A DNA stretch of 56,658 bases from NCBI RefSeq assembly GCF_021556485.1, contig NZ_JAKGBW010000023.1:1-56658 (forward strand). Direction: 5' to 3'. Shown in pieces: positions 42,842-51,712 of this stretch. The notes below the pieces were generated by a model that saw only the letters and a list, made by a program, of their open reading frames with translations, was not told the origin of the DNA and searched no databases. Position numbers and translations under genes: made by a program. The DNA comes from Oceanobacillus alkalisoli (GTDB taxonomy: Bacteria > Bacillota > Bacilli > Bacillales > Amphibacillaceae). The first letter of the stretch is position 1; every line of letters starts with the position of its first letter.

Positions 42842-43501
42842 ATGAATAGAGAAGAAATAATTTCAATAATTGATTATACATTATTAAAACCGACTGTAAA
42901 TAAAGATGATATTACTGCTTTTTGTAATGAGGCAATTGAATATGGATTTTATACAGTGTTTGTTAATCCGCATTATGTTCAATTAGCTTATAATCTCCTG
43001 TCTCCCGTTCAAATTAAAGTTGGAGTACCAATTGGCTTTTCCCTTGGTGGAGCGACTACCCATACCAAAGTAGAGGAAACAAAGGAAGCAATAAAGAATG
43101 GAGCAGAAGAGATTGATATGTTAATTAATTTAGGGGCTCTTAAATCGAAAGAATATAACCTTGTTAAGAATGATATCGCTGAGGTTGTAAAAGCATCAGA
43201 AGGACTAACAACGAAGGTTATTATTGAAACGGGATTATTAACACAAGAGGAAAAAGTTACTGCAACTGAATTAGTCGTTGAAGGTGGAGCTGATTTTGTG
43301 AAAACAGCCACAGGATTTAACGGTGGGGGAGCTACTGTTAATGATATTGAATTACTTCGCTCAGTAGTCGGTAAAGATCTTGGGGTAAAAGCAGCTGGCG
43401 GAATACGCACGTATCAAGATGTAGTAGATATGGTTAATGCGGGTGCAGACCGAATTGGGACAAGTGGAGCTTTAGCGATTATTGATAAAATCAAAAAGTA
43501 A
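42842..43501 (+). CDS. deoC: Deoxyribose-phosphate aldolase
   Basis: This 219-aa class I aldolase has the Schiff-base Lys154 in VKTATGFNGGGAT (usual VKTSTGF), the activating Lys183 (VKAAGGI) and Asp92 (EIDMLIN). In other organisms DeoC splits 2-deoxyribose 5-phosphate into acetaldehyde and glyceraldehyde 3-phosphate. Here it is not next to nucleoside genes but inside a polyol PTS cluster, so its substrate may differ. AAGGGAAG precedes the ATG. Confidence 0.88.
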   Translation: MNREEIISIIDYTLLKPTVNKDDITAFCNEAIEYGFYTVFVNPHYVQLAYNLLSPVQIKVGVPIGFSLGGATTHTKVEETKEAIKNGAEEIDMLINLGALKSKEYNLVKNDIAEVVKASEGLTTKVIIETGLLTQEEKVTATELVVEGGADFVKTATGFNGGGATVNDIELLRSVVGKDLGVKAAGGIRTYQDVVDMVNAGADRIGTSGALAIIDKIKK

Positions 43502-43540
43502 TTTACTATATGATAAACCGAAAGAGTAGGTTGATAGGGA

Positions 43541-44590
43541 ATGTCAAAGGTGATAGTCGTTGGAGATGCTTTAGTAAGTAGTTCAACACTAGAAAAAGCT
43601 GCACATCAATTAAGTATTGAAAAGCCAATTGAAGTAACTAAATATGAGTGGAATTCTAATGTATCGAAACATGAATTCCGTCGTTATATAAAACTTATTG
43701 AAACAAATGGTCCGGAAAATGTAGATATTCCACAGGGTATACTAGAAGATTTACAAACAGCTGATTATTTACTCGTTCATTATGCACCTGTTTCAAAAGA
43801 GATGATAGAGAATGCGGCTCAGCTAAAATTAGTTGGAACTTGTCGAGGCGGAATGGAACATGTGAATATACAAGCTTGTAAAGAGAAAGAAATTCCAGTT
43901 ATACATGTCATACGGAATGCAGAACCTGTTGCAGACTTTACGATTGGTTTGATGTATGCAGAAACAAGAAATATTGCACGTGCTCACCATAATATTATGA
44001 AAGGCAAATGGGTGAATGAGTTTGCAAATGATTCATATAAAACAACTTTAAGTAATATGAAGGTGGGGATTTTAGGATTAGGTAATATTTCAAAGTTGGT
44101 AGTAAAACGATTAAATGCAATGGACGTAGAAGTGTTAGCATACAGTAAGCATGCAAATGCGGCCCAATTGAAATCAGATGGATTAAAGGTCAGTATGGTT
44201 GATTTTGAAACTTTATTTTCGGAGTCTGATATTGTCTCTCTACATGCCAGAGTTACACCTAAAAATATGAATCTAGTAAATAAAAATGTAATCAATCTAA
44301 TGAAGCCCAGTAGCTATTTGATTAATACTGCTAGACCCGAACTAATAAACAGAAAGGATTTAATCGATGCTCTTCAAAATCATCGTATAGCTGGAGCAGC
44401 TTTGGATGTATTTTGGGAGGAACCGATTGATTCAAATGACGAATTGCTTAAATTAGAAAATGTTACGCTAACTTCGCATATAGGCGGGGATACGGTTGAT
44501 GCAATCCCTAACTCCCCATATTTATTGAGAGATGCCATAAATGACTATTTGAAAAACGGAGTAAGTGATATGTTAGTTAGTTTTAGATAA
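43541..44590 (+). CDS. D-isomer-specific 2-hydroxyacid dehydrogenase family protein
   Basis: This 349-aa NAD-dependent enzyme has the Rossmann loop GILGLGNIS (176-184) and the catalytic triad Arg265 (NTARPE), Glu294 (EEP) and His313 (TSHIGG). The nucleotide and catalytic sites are intact, and the N-terminal substrate domain is longer than in lactate dehydrogenase (YoaD/SerA-like). The substrate could be a 2-keto acid or a phosphorylated derivative from the polyol route. It is separated from deoC by 39 bp. Confidence 0.85.
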   Translation: MSKVIVVGDALVSSSTLEKAAHQLSIEKPIEVTKYEWNSNVSKHEFRRYIKLIETNGPENVDIPQGILEDLQTADYLLVHYAPVSKEMIENAAQLKLVGTCRGGMEHVNIQACKEKEIPVIHVIRNAEPVADFTIGLMYAETRNIARAHHNIMKGKWVNEFANDSYKTTLSNMKVGILGLGNISKLVVKRLNAMDVEVLAYSKHANAAQLKSDGLKVSMVDFETLFSESDIVSLHARVTPKNMNLVNKNVINLMKPSSYLINTARPELINRKDLIDALQNHRIAGAALDVFWEEPIDSNDELLKLENVTLTSHIGGDTVDAIPNSPYLLRDAINDYLKNGVSDMLVSFR

Positions 44591-45004
44591 ACCATTCAAA
44601 TTTTATTTTAATTACTATTTCAGAATGTAAGATATTAATGTGGATTGAATATCGGAGAAACTATAATAAAAATGAACTGTATCAACCTTACTTTCCAAAT
44701 ATTTTAGATCCTGTTTAAGTTGTAAACGAGGTTTGCATCTAAGAAACAAAAACTAGGTAAGAATATGTGGAGAAGTGGATGAAGATGAAACACTTTCACT
44801 AAGTCTTGATCTTGATGAATTCTCAACGAGGGCAGTATTGCTATTAAAAACACGCTCTCAAATTGCTCGTCTGTCTATAAAAGAAATGGTAAAATTAACT
44901 TAATGAACATTATAATTACACACAATAAAAAATAGAAATAAAGCTGTAAAGTATGCATTTAATTGATAGACGCAATATAGAGCAAGACTCGGGAGGGAAA
45001 CAAA
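44591..45004. other. Intergenic stretch with a 42-codon open frame of unknown origin
   Basis: A frame at about 44777-44905 reads MDEDETLSLSLDLDEFSTRA, VLLLKTRSQIARLSIKEMVK, LT. It lacks a convincing ribosome binding site and matches no family I know; it may be a gene remnant. The rest is AT-rich and probably holds the rpiA promoter. Confidence 0.35.
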
Positions 45005-45685
45005 ATGAATTCACTAAACCAATCAAAACAACTAGTAGGACAAGAAGCGATAAAATATATTAAAAATGGAATGAAAGTTGGGCTTGGCTCAGGCTCAACC
45101 GTATATTATATGGTAAAAGCACTTGGAGAAAGAGTGAGGACCGAGGGGCTAGATATCGTAGCCATTTCCACCTCAGAAGTCACGGATGAGTGGGCGAAGG
45201 AATTTGGTATTCCACTTACTAATTTTGCCACAGTTCAGGAGCTTGATATCGCGATTGATGGTGCGGATGAAGTAGATGATAATCTCCAACTTATTAAAGG
45301 TGGGGGTGGAGCTTTATTCCGTGAAAAAGTTGTAGCTGCAGCGGCAAAAGAATTCATCGTCATTGTTGACGAATCAAAGATTGTTTCAACTTTAGGCAAA
45401 TTTCCGTTGCCAGTAGAAATTGTGCCATTTGGTTGGGAAGTAGTCGCTCACAAAATTGAAAAATTAGGTGGCGCTCCCAAATTGAGAAAAAAAGATGGCG
45501 AAGTATTCGTTACGGATAACGGGAACTATATACTAGATTGCGCATTTGAAGAGATCCATGATCCAATAGCGATACATGAACAACTAATCGCACTCGTTGG
45601 TGTCGTTGAGACTGGTTTATTTGTGGATATGACGACGAAAGTGATTGTCGCAGATAATAGGAGCACGAAATTGATAACGAAATAA
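45005..45685 (+). CDS. rpiA: Ribose-5-phosphate isomerase A
   Basis: This 226-aa enzyme interconverts ribose 5-phosphate and ribulose 5-phosphate. The phosphate-binding GLGSGSTV (26-33), the catalytic DGADEVD and the KGGGGALFREK motif are intact. GGGAGG precedes the ATG. It lies 414 bp after the polyol operon, so it probably has its own promoter, yet its position fits conversion of pentose phosphates produced by that operon. A strong terminator follows. Confidence 0.93.
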   Translation: MNSLNQSKQLVGQEAIKYIKNGMKVGLGSGSTVYYMVKALGERVRTEGLDIVAISTSEVTDEWAKEFGIPLTNFATVQELDIAIDGADEVDDNLQLIKGGGGALFREKVVAAAAKEFIVIVDESKIVSTLGKFPLPVEIVPFGWEVVAHKIEKLGGAPKLRKKDGEVFVTDNGNYILDCAFEEIHDPIAIHEQLIALVGVVETGLFVDMTTKVIVADNRSTKLITK

Positions 45686-45742
45686 TTTATGAAGTAATTC
45701 GATTATGTTTTTATTCGCTCGTTGACTTAATAAATTATTAGA

Positions 45743-45776
45743 AATAAGCATTCGTCCTGGGAACGAATGCTTATTT
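45743..45776 (+). terminator. Rho-independent terminator of rpiA
   Basis: AATAAGCATTCGT and ACGAATGCTTATT form a perfect stem with a T-rich tail. Confidence 0.88.
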
Positions 45777-46040
45777 GTTTATAAAATTGCAATCTGCGGG
45801 TCAGTACCTGTATTGGGGTTATTGTTGCTACAGGTGATTGATGAAGCTTGTCAGTTCTTTTTTAAATCATTGTTAAGATGAAAAGTCACCAAGACTGTCT
45901 GTTACCGCCCTTATTACTGTATCATTATTATTTGAGGTCATTGACAACTTCAGCACTTCTGTTTGTACATAACTACAAGAAACCTATAAAACCAATATGC
46001 GCTCATGAGGCTCCGTCCACTCGCCAAGTTTCTACCTAAA
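45777..46040. other. Gene-free stretch with repeat-like fragments
   Basis: No gene was recognised. CATTGACAACTTCAGCACTT, followed by CTGTTTGTACATAACTAC (about 45939-45977), resembles the 52-bp repeat unit at 53709-53860 and may be an old copy. Confidence 0.4.
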
Positions 46041-46071
46041 CTGGGACATTATCTCTGACCCTCTGTCCCAG
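46041..46071. repeat. CTGGGACA...TGTCCCAG palindromic element
   Basis: Perfect 8-base arms enclose TTATCTCTGACCCTC. It overlaps the last codons and stop of pepT and belongs to the same family as 25551-25586. Confidence 0.65.
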
Positions 46072-47290
46072 CGAAGAGTCTGCTGATTTCAATGATTGTT
46101 TTGGTTGCTTTTTCCATGTTGTCGATGGAGATGTATTCGAATTTGCCGTGGAAATTTTCGCCGCCGGTAAAGATATTTGGTGTTGGCAGTCCCATGTAGG
46201 AAAGCTGTGAGCCATCTGTACCTCCACGGATTGGTTCAATGATCGGTTCAATGTCAAGGTTTTTCATTGCTTGGCTTGCGATATCGACCACTTCCATCAC
46301 CGGTTCAATTTTCTCACGCATATTGTAGTACTGATCTTTCATTTCCAAGACAACGTTATCAGCGCCGTATGTTTCTTGCATTTCTTTGACGAAGCGCTCG
46401 ACTGTATTTTTTCTCTCCGAAAATTTATCTTTATCATGATCACGAATAATATAATACACTTGTGTCGTTTCAACATCACCTGTAATGGAAATGAGATGAT
46501 AGAATCCTTCATAGCCCTTAGTATGTTCCGGTGCTTCTTTTTCCGGGAATTTACGAACGAATTCAGCAGCGAGCTTTCCGGAGTTCACCATTTTATTTTT
46601 GGCGGTTCCTGGGTGGACACTGTTTCCTTTAAACGTTACTTTCGCAGCTGCGGCGTTAAAGCTTTCGTACTGCAATTCGCCGAGGGGACCGCCGTCAACG
46701 GTATAAGCGTACGTTGCGTCAAATCGTTTTACATCAAAATGATGTGGGCCACGTCCAATTTCTTCATCTGGCGTAAAAGCGATCCGAATCCGGCCGTGTT
46801 CGATTTCAGGATGTTGTTTCAAGTAATTCATGGCGGTCATAATTTCCGCGATACCCGCCTTATTATCTGCACCAAGCAATGTCGTGCCATCTGTTGTCAT
46901 TAATGTATGTCCTTTATAATTTGGTAGCTCGGGAAATTCCTGTGCAGATAATACAACTCCTCGTTCTTTATTTAATGTAATGTCACCGCCATCGAAATTC
47001 TCCACGATTTGCGGATTAACGTTTTTGCCTGTAAAATCGGTTGCTGTATCTAAATGGGCTAGGAATCCGATTGTCGGGACATCTTTATCTGTGTTGCTTG
47101 GAAGTGTTCCCATTAAATAGCCATTCTCATCTGCTTCGACGTCTTCCAGTCCAATTGCTTTCATTTCACGGATCAATACGTCGACAAGTTCCAATTGTCC
47201 TTTTGTCGTCGGGATTGTCGCTGAGTCTTCATTGGATTGAGTATCCATTTTTGCATATGTAGTGAGGCGTTTAATTAGTTCGTCTTTCAT
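46049..47290 (-). CDS. pepT: Peptidase T (tripeptide aminopeptidase)
   Basis: This 413-aa M20B metallopeptidase releases the N-terminal residue of tripeptides in the cytoplasm. Metal ligand motifs are seen in order: [43 protein letters not shown] and the distal [23 protein letters not shown] lies before the ATG at 47290; the longer frame to 47338 has no site. The C-terminal codons are formed by the palindromic repeat at 46041-46071. Confidence 0.93.
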   Translation of the reverse strand: MKDELIKRLTTYAKMDTQSNEDSATIPTTKGQLELVDVLIREMKAIGLEDVEADENGYLMGTLPSNTDKDVPTIGFLAHLDTATDFTGKNVNPQIVENFDGGDITLNKERGVVLSAQEFPELPNYKGHTLMTTDGTTLLGADNKAGIAEIMTAMNYLKQHPEIEHGRIRIAFTPDEEIGRGPHHFDVKRFDATYAYTVDGGPLGELQYESFNAAAAKVTFKGNSVHPGTAKNKMVNSGKLAAEFVRKFPEKEAPEHTKGYEGFYHLISITGDVETTQVYYIIRDHDKDKFSERKNTVERFVKEMQETYGADNVVLEMKDQYYNMREKIEPVMEVVDIASQAMKNLDIEPIIEPIRGGTDGSQLSYMGLPTPNIFTGGENFHGKFEYISIDNMEKATKTIIEISRLFAGTEGQR

Positions 47291-47473
47291 TTTAAACCAC
47301 TCCTTTAGTAATAATCTGCTACCAATTCCATTATCCATATTTTATCATACATTTACGAGACTACCGAACCGGATACGGATCAAGTATCGGAAAATTTGAA
47401 TAAAAATCTTTCTTGTTTATAAAGAAACAGCTACAATAAGATTAAGGACGAAATGATTTGGAGGGAATTTTTG

Positions 47474-48313
47474 ATGACGAATTTAATCAGCGTGGAACGG
47501 TTAAAGAAACGATTAGAGAATAATCAAGCTAATACGGTGATTGTGGATACAAGATTCAAGCTGGATGATGAAGATGCAGGGAGAAAATTGTATCTGAAAA
47601 GTCATCTTCCTGGTGCAGTCTATTTGGATTTAAATAGAGATCTTTCAGGAAAAGTGTTCAAGCATGGCGGTTCCCATCCCTTGCCGGATTTCCCGACGTT
47701 CATTGAAAAGATTGGAAAAATCGGGATTGATAAAGATACAACCGTAGTAATTTATGATGAAGGTAATGATATGTTTGCTGCAAGGCTTTGGTGGCTGCTT
47801 GAAGCAATCGGGCATGAAAAAGTGTATATTTTGGAAGGCGGTTATACCCGCTGGGTTGAGGAGGGGAATGAAGTGACGGCAATTATCCCTTCTTTGAAAC
47901 CGAAGAAATTCACTGCCTCATTTGATGAAAATAAAATTGTCGATATGCAGGTGGTGAAAGAGAAGTCGGATACAGACGCTGTGCTGATTGATTCACGGGC
48001 GGAAAATAGATATTTAGGGGATTATGAACCACTTTATAGTAAAGCAGGTCATATTCCAGGTGCGGAAAATTATCCTTGGCAAGCTGTTCTCTCGGCAGAC
48101 GGGAATTGGCTGAAAGGGGAAGGACTTGAACAACATTTCTCAGGATTGGATAAAACAGATGAAATAATTGTTTCTTGTGGCTCTGGTGTTTCTGCTTGTG
48201 TGAATATTTTAGCCTTGAAAGCGGCTGGATACAAAAATGTGCGGCTCTATCCGGGAAGCTTCAGTGATTGGATATCCTATGATGAGAATGAAATAGAAAT
48301 CGGAGAAGCGTAG
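47474..48313 (+). CDS. Rhodanese-type sulfurtransferase
   Basis: This 279-aa protein has two rhodanese domains. The N-terminal one is catalytically inactive (YDEGNDMFAARLW has Asp-Glu where a Cys would be) and the C-terminal one carries the active Cys235 in VSCGSGVSACV. The CGSGV(S/T) loop is of the 3-mercaptopyruvate sulfurtransferase type. It transfers sulfane sulfur from mercaptopyruvate or thiosulfate to thiols or cyanide. GGAGGG precedes the ATG at 47474. The next gene starts three bases after its stop. Confidence 0.9.
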   Translation: MTNLISVERLKKRLENNQANTVIVDTRFKLDDEDAGRKLYLKSHLPGAVYLDLNRDLSGKVFKHGGSHPLPDFPTFIEKIGKIGIDKDTTVVIYDEGNDMFAARLWWLLEAIGHEKVYILEGGYTRWVEEGNEVTAIIPSLKPKKFTASFDENKIVDMQVVKEKSDTDAVLIDSRAENRYLGDYEPLYSKAGHIPGAENYPWQAVLSADGNWLKGEGLEQHFSGLDKTDEIIVSCGSGVSACVNILALKAAGYKNVRLYPGSFSDWISYDENEIEIGEA

Positions 48314-48316
48314 ACG

Positions 48317-48889
48317 ATGCGTGTAACACGTTGCTCCTGGGTAACAGATGAGCCAATTTACATTGTATATCATGACGAAGAATGGGGTAGACCTGTTCAT
48401 GATGACCGGAAGTTTTTTGAAATGATTACATTAGAAGGTGCACAAGCAGGACTAAGCTGGATTACCATTTTGAAACGCCGAGAAAATTATCGGAAAGCTT
48501 TTGATGATTTTAATGTGGAACGGATTAGTCGGTATTCTGAAAGCAAGATAGAGGAGCTTTTGCAGGATGCTGGAATCATTCGTAATCGGAAAAAGATAGA
48601 GTCCGTTATAAGGAATGCACAAGCCTTTTTACGTATACAAGAGGAATTTGGGAGTTTTAATGCTTATATTTGGCAGTTTGTCGGTGGGAAACCGATTGTA
48701 AATCACTGGGATAAGCAGGAAGATGTTCCGACAAAAACGAAAGAATCAGAGGCGATGAGTAAGGAATTGAAAAAGCGTGGCTTTACATTCGTCGGGCCAA
48801 CTATTTTGTATGCGTTTATGCAGGCGACCGGAATGGTGAACGATCATACGAAAGAATGCTTTCTTCATGGTCAAGTGTTAACAGATTAA
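48317..48889 (+). CDS. tag: DNA-3-methyladenine glycosylase I
   Basis: This 190-aa monofunctional glycosylase removes 3-methyladenine from DNA. The zinc snap is complete: Cys6 and His19 at the N-terminus, His177 and Cys181 at the C-terminus (NDHTKECF). The base-pocket segment EMITLEGAQAGLSWITILKR is conserved, with Glu40. It follows the sulfurtransferase gene by three bases and is therefore cotranscribed. Confidence 0.92.
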   Translation: MRVTRCSWVTDEPIYIVYHDEEWGRPVHDDRKFFEMITLEGAQAGLSWITILKRRENYRKAFDDFNVERISRYSESKIEELLQDAGIIRNRKKIESVIRNAQAFLRIQEEFGSFNAYIWQFVGGKPIVNHWDKQEDVPTKTKESEAMSKELKKRGFTFVGPTILYAFMQATGMVNDHTKECFLHGQVLTD

Positions 48890-48998
48890 CCGCGGTGTAA
48901 CGGACTGTGGGGCTCTCTCGATTAAAAAGTCAGGGGAAATGAAAAATCTGAAATGGTGAACCAGTAATAAGTGACAGCCCGTTCGTTCAACTTACATT

Positions 48999-49022
48999 CA
49001 AAGGGGGACAAAAGCCCCCTTA
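48999..49022 (+). terminator. GC-rich hairpin before the MarR gene
   Basis: AAGGGGG and CCCCCTT flank ACAAAAG. It may terminate the tag transcript or act in the marR leader; the T tail is weak. Confidence 0.5.
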
Positions 49023-49047
49023 AGAAGTTTTACTTTTGGAGGATAAA

Positions 49048-49485
49048 ATGGAGACAGACGCATCAAAGTTAATGGAGAGACATAAGAAATTTAGTGTTTT
49101 ACTCTGGTACCGGATCTACCGGAACTATAAAAATAATACAGCAAGGTCGAGCAGGATTTTAAAGGAATGGGATTTAACCAATGCGCAGTACGATATTTTA
49201 AGCAGAATTGCAGAGGCAAAAACCTTGTCCCAACAGGAACTTGCTGATCAATTACTCGTAACAAAAGCGAATATTACACAAGTTATTAAAAAGCTGGAGC
49301 AGCTCAGATTAATTAAGAAAGAAAAAGAATGGAAAACAAATTACATCTCCCTTTCTGAAAAAGGAAAAACCGTCTACAAAGAAGCAAATCAAGTATTAGA
49401 AGAATTCCAACAAGACTTTTTTAATAAACTAACGATAGAAGAAAAGAAACAACTTCTTAAGCTTTTGAGAAAGGTTGAGAAATAG
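49048..49485 (+). CDS. MarR family transcriptional regulator
   Basis: This 145-aa winged-helix protein has the recognition region LSQQELADQLLVTKANITQV followed by IKKLEQLRLIKKEKEWKTNY and a C-terminal dimerisation helix. GGAGG precedes the ATG at 49048. It lies upstream of a luciferase-like monooxygenase and a flavin reductase gene. A perfect palindrome in the gap before the monooxygenase is a likely operator, so it may control that pair in response to a phenolic or oxidative signal. Confidence 0.88.
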   Translation: METDASKLMERHKKFSVLLWYRIYRNYKNNTARSSRILKEWDLTNAQYDILSRIAEAKTLSQQELADQLLVTKANITQVIKKLEQLRLIKKEKEWKTNYISLSEKGKTVYKEANQVLEEFQQDFFNKLTIEEKKQLLKLLRKVEK

Positions 49486-49585
49486 TATATTGCAGCATTG
49501 CCCTTCACACTTTATTTTTGAGGGGTTTTTTTGAGCAATAAGATTGACCCAGTCATCGGGTGGAGTTTAAACTGATAATTAAACG

Positions 49586-49605
49586 TCAGTTAAGGAGTTA
49601 ACTGA
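49586..49605 (+). promoter_or_regulatory. Perfect palindrome, candidate MarR operator
   Basis: TCAGTTAAGGAGTTAACTGA has perfect 8-bp arms with a 4-bp centre, 42 bp before the monooxygenase start. The size and symmetry suit a MarR dimer. Confidence 0.6.
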
Positions 49606-49647
49606 TTATGCTAATCTAATGAATAATCGAAAGGAAAATAGATAAAT

Positions 49648-50706
49648 ATGAAAAAGTATCGAATCAATCCTGAAACCGGGCTGGAGTTCGGGGTTTTTAC
49701 ATTAGGGGATCATCTGTATAACCCTCACATAGGTGAACGAATCTCTGCTCAACAACGGATTAAAGAACTTATAGAAGTTGCCAAGCTAGCAGAACAGGCA
49801 GGACTAGATTTCATTGGAGTAGGGGAAAGCCACCAAGAATTTTTTGCCACGCAGGCACACTCCATTATTCTGTCTGCAATCGCTCAAGCAACCGAAAAGA
49901 TTAAACTCGGCAGTACTTCAACGATTATCAGTACATCCGATCCGGTTCGTGTTTATGAAGATTTTGCTACGATTGATTTGATTTCAAATGGCCGTGCCGA
50001 GATTATTGCCGGTCGTGCATCAAGGGTGGGACTCTTTGAATTATTAGGCTACGATTTGCGTGATTATGAAGAGTTGTTCGAAGAGAAGTTTGAACTATTA
50101 CTGGAGATTAATGAAAACGAAATGGTGAACTGGAGCGGGGAACACCGAGCTCCTTTACGAAATGCGAAGATTTTGCCAAGACCACAAGATGGGTCCCTGC
50201 CAATTTGGCGTGCGGTTGGCGGTACACCGGCGAGTGCAATTAAAGCGGGGTTGCAAGGAGTTCCGATGAGTCAGGCGATGCTTGGCGGAGCAGTATCTTC
50301 TTTTAAACAGCCGATTGATGTGTATCGTCAAGCTTTACAGCAAGCTGGACATAACCCAGCAGAGTTCCCAGTTGCAACGACAACCTTCTTCTATGCAGCG
50401 GAAACATCACAAGAAGCTTTAAGAGAATACTACCCGCACATTAATGAAGGAATGAAGCTTACGAATGGGCAAGGTTTCCCGAAGCAGTTATTCGCTCAAG
50501 CGACTGATTCCCGTAGTGTTATTAATGTCGGTAGCCCACAGCAAATCATTGAGAAGATTTTATATCAGTATGAACAGTTCAATCATCAAAGATATATGGC
50601 ACAACTCGATTTTGGAGGCGTTCCAATCGACAAGATGAAGAAGAACATTGAGATTATCGGGAATGAAATATTACCCGCTGTTAAAAAATATACTGCAAAA
50701 AAATAG
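49648..50706 (+). CDS. LLM class flavin-dependent monooxygenase
   Basis: This 352-aa luciferase-like TIM-barrel protein has the family start ETGLEFGVFTLGDH, GVGESHQEFFATQAHSIILS, the KLGSTSTIISTSDPVRVYED strand, and GRAEIIAGRASRVGLFELLG near the FMN phosphate. It uses reduced FMN and oxygen to attack an unknown substrate. It needs a flavin reductase, and the next gene encodes one that is broken by a stop codon, so activity would depend on another reductase. Confidence 0.88.
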   Translation: MKKYRINPETGLEFGVFTLGDHLYNPHIGERISAQQRIKELIEVAKLAEQAGLDFIGVGESHQEFFATQAHSIILSAIAQATEKIKLGSTSTIISTSDPVRVYEDFATIDLISNGRAEIIAGRASRVGLFELLGYDLRDYEELFEEKFELLLEINENEMVNWSGEHRAPLRNAKILPRPQDGSLPIWRAVGGTPASAIKAGLQGVPMSQAMLGGAVSSFKQPIDVYRQALQQAGHNPAEFPVATTTFFYAAETSQEALREYYPHINEGMKLTNGQGFPKQLFAQATDSRSVINVGSPQQIIEKILYQYEQFNHQRYMAQLDFGGVPIDKMKKNIEIIGNEILPAVKKYTAKK

Positions 50707-50720
50707 AGGGGGAAGTAACG

Positions 50721-51287
50721 TTGAAAATTGTCGCGTTATCCGGTTAAAACGTCGGGACAAAAACAAAAACAGCGATTTCCTATATTGCTCAAACATTGAC
50801 CGAGAGATATCCGGATCATGAAGTGACGATGCTTGATTTAGCAGATTTGGAAATGGTGTTCAGTGATGGAAGGAATTATCTGGAATATGATGGAGATACA
50901 AAATATATTGCGGAAACGATGATGACGGCTGATGCAATCATTATCGGAACCCCTATATTCCAGGCTTCAATACCTGCCGCTTTAAAGAACGTGTTTGACC
51001 TGCTGCCGGAAGGGGCTTTTCGTGATAAAGTCGTAAGTCTTGTTGTGACAGCAGGCTCGTCCAAGCATTTTTTAATCGCAGAACAGCAATTAAAACCGAT
51101 TCTATCCTTTATGAAGGCACAAATCGTTCAGCAATATGTGTTCGTTGAGGCGAAAGATTTCCATCGAGGTATGATTATCAATGATGATGTTCTCTTTCGG
51201 ATGGACCGGTTAGTGGAAGATACGGTTATGCTGGCAGAAGCATATGAGGCGATTCAAAAGGAAAAAGAGAAAGTATACGGTTTGTGA
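50721..51287 (+). pseudogene. NADPH-dependent FMN reductase gene with a nonsense codon at residue 9
   Basis: TTG behind GGGGGAAG starts MKIVALSG, then TAA (50745-50747), then NVGTKTKTAISYIAQTLTER to the end, all in one frame. The stop replaces the serine expected in the flavodoxin-like loop LSGSxxxxSKT, which is consistent with TCA changed to TAA. The rest (TPIFQASIPAALKNVFDLLP, VTAGSSKHFLIAEQQLKPIL) is a complete SsuE/MsuE-type reductase. An internal restart would lack the FMN phosphate loop. It follows the monooxygenase by 14 bp. Confidence 0.85.
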
Positions 51288-51289
51288 AC

Positions 51290-51600
51290 TACTCACCACT
51301 TAATTTCATACGAAATTTGAAGTGGGAGCTCCTCGTTTCCGCGAACATTGCTTATTTATTATATAAGTCTCATGCGTTCTCCACGAGCGTAAATTCGGGG
51401 CATTCCAACCCTACTGATAGGAAATGTTTCTAACATACCTTGGATATTTTACGCATACGAGGGGCAAAAGTCTAGCTCTAATTCCGTATGCAACTCCATA
51501 TATCCAGTTGTCAAAGAACATTGCTAATATATAGTAACGTATGTTCGGTCAATTAGCACGTCTAAAGACGTTCTTGACCGAAAGCAATTCATCTCCAGCT
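51290..51600 (-). mobile_element. IS200/IS605-type remnant: tnpB 3' end, omega-RNA region and right end
   Basis: On the minus strand the frame ends VGMPRIYARGERMRLI-stop (51368), a TnpB-like C-terminus, followed by a GGAAACGAGGAGCTCCCACT segment and a short hairpin near 51300. These resemble right ends of IS605-group TnpB elements as I remember them. A strong stem-loop, TTCGGTCAA...TTGACCGAA with inner ACGTCT/AGACGT, lies at 51544-51582. Stops in the upstream frame show decay. The identification rests on pattern memory without alignment. Confidence 0.45.
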
Positions 51601-51670
51601 TACCGCCTAAGCTAGCTATCTCTCTTCACACGCTTGAAGATGGAGACTTCTTGGCTAAAAACGTTAAATT

Positions 51671-51712
51671 GAAAAATAGCCTAGTTCAATGAGTGAACAT
51701 AGGCTATTTTTC
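51671..51712. terminator. Terminator of the HD hydrolase gene
   Basis: GAAAAATAGCCT and AGGCTATTTTTC pair around an inner AGTTCA/TGAAC stem (one unpaired base on each side), overlapping the hydrolase stop codon. Confidence 0.8.

Noticed and set aside
44777-44905. 42-codon frame before rpiA as a real gene
   Set aside because: Weak start signal and no recognisable family; kept only as a note in the intergenic entry.
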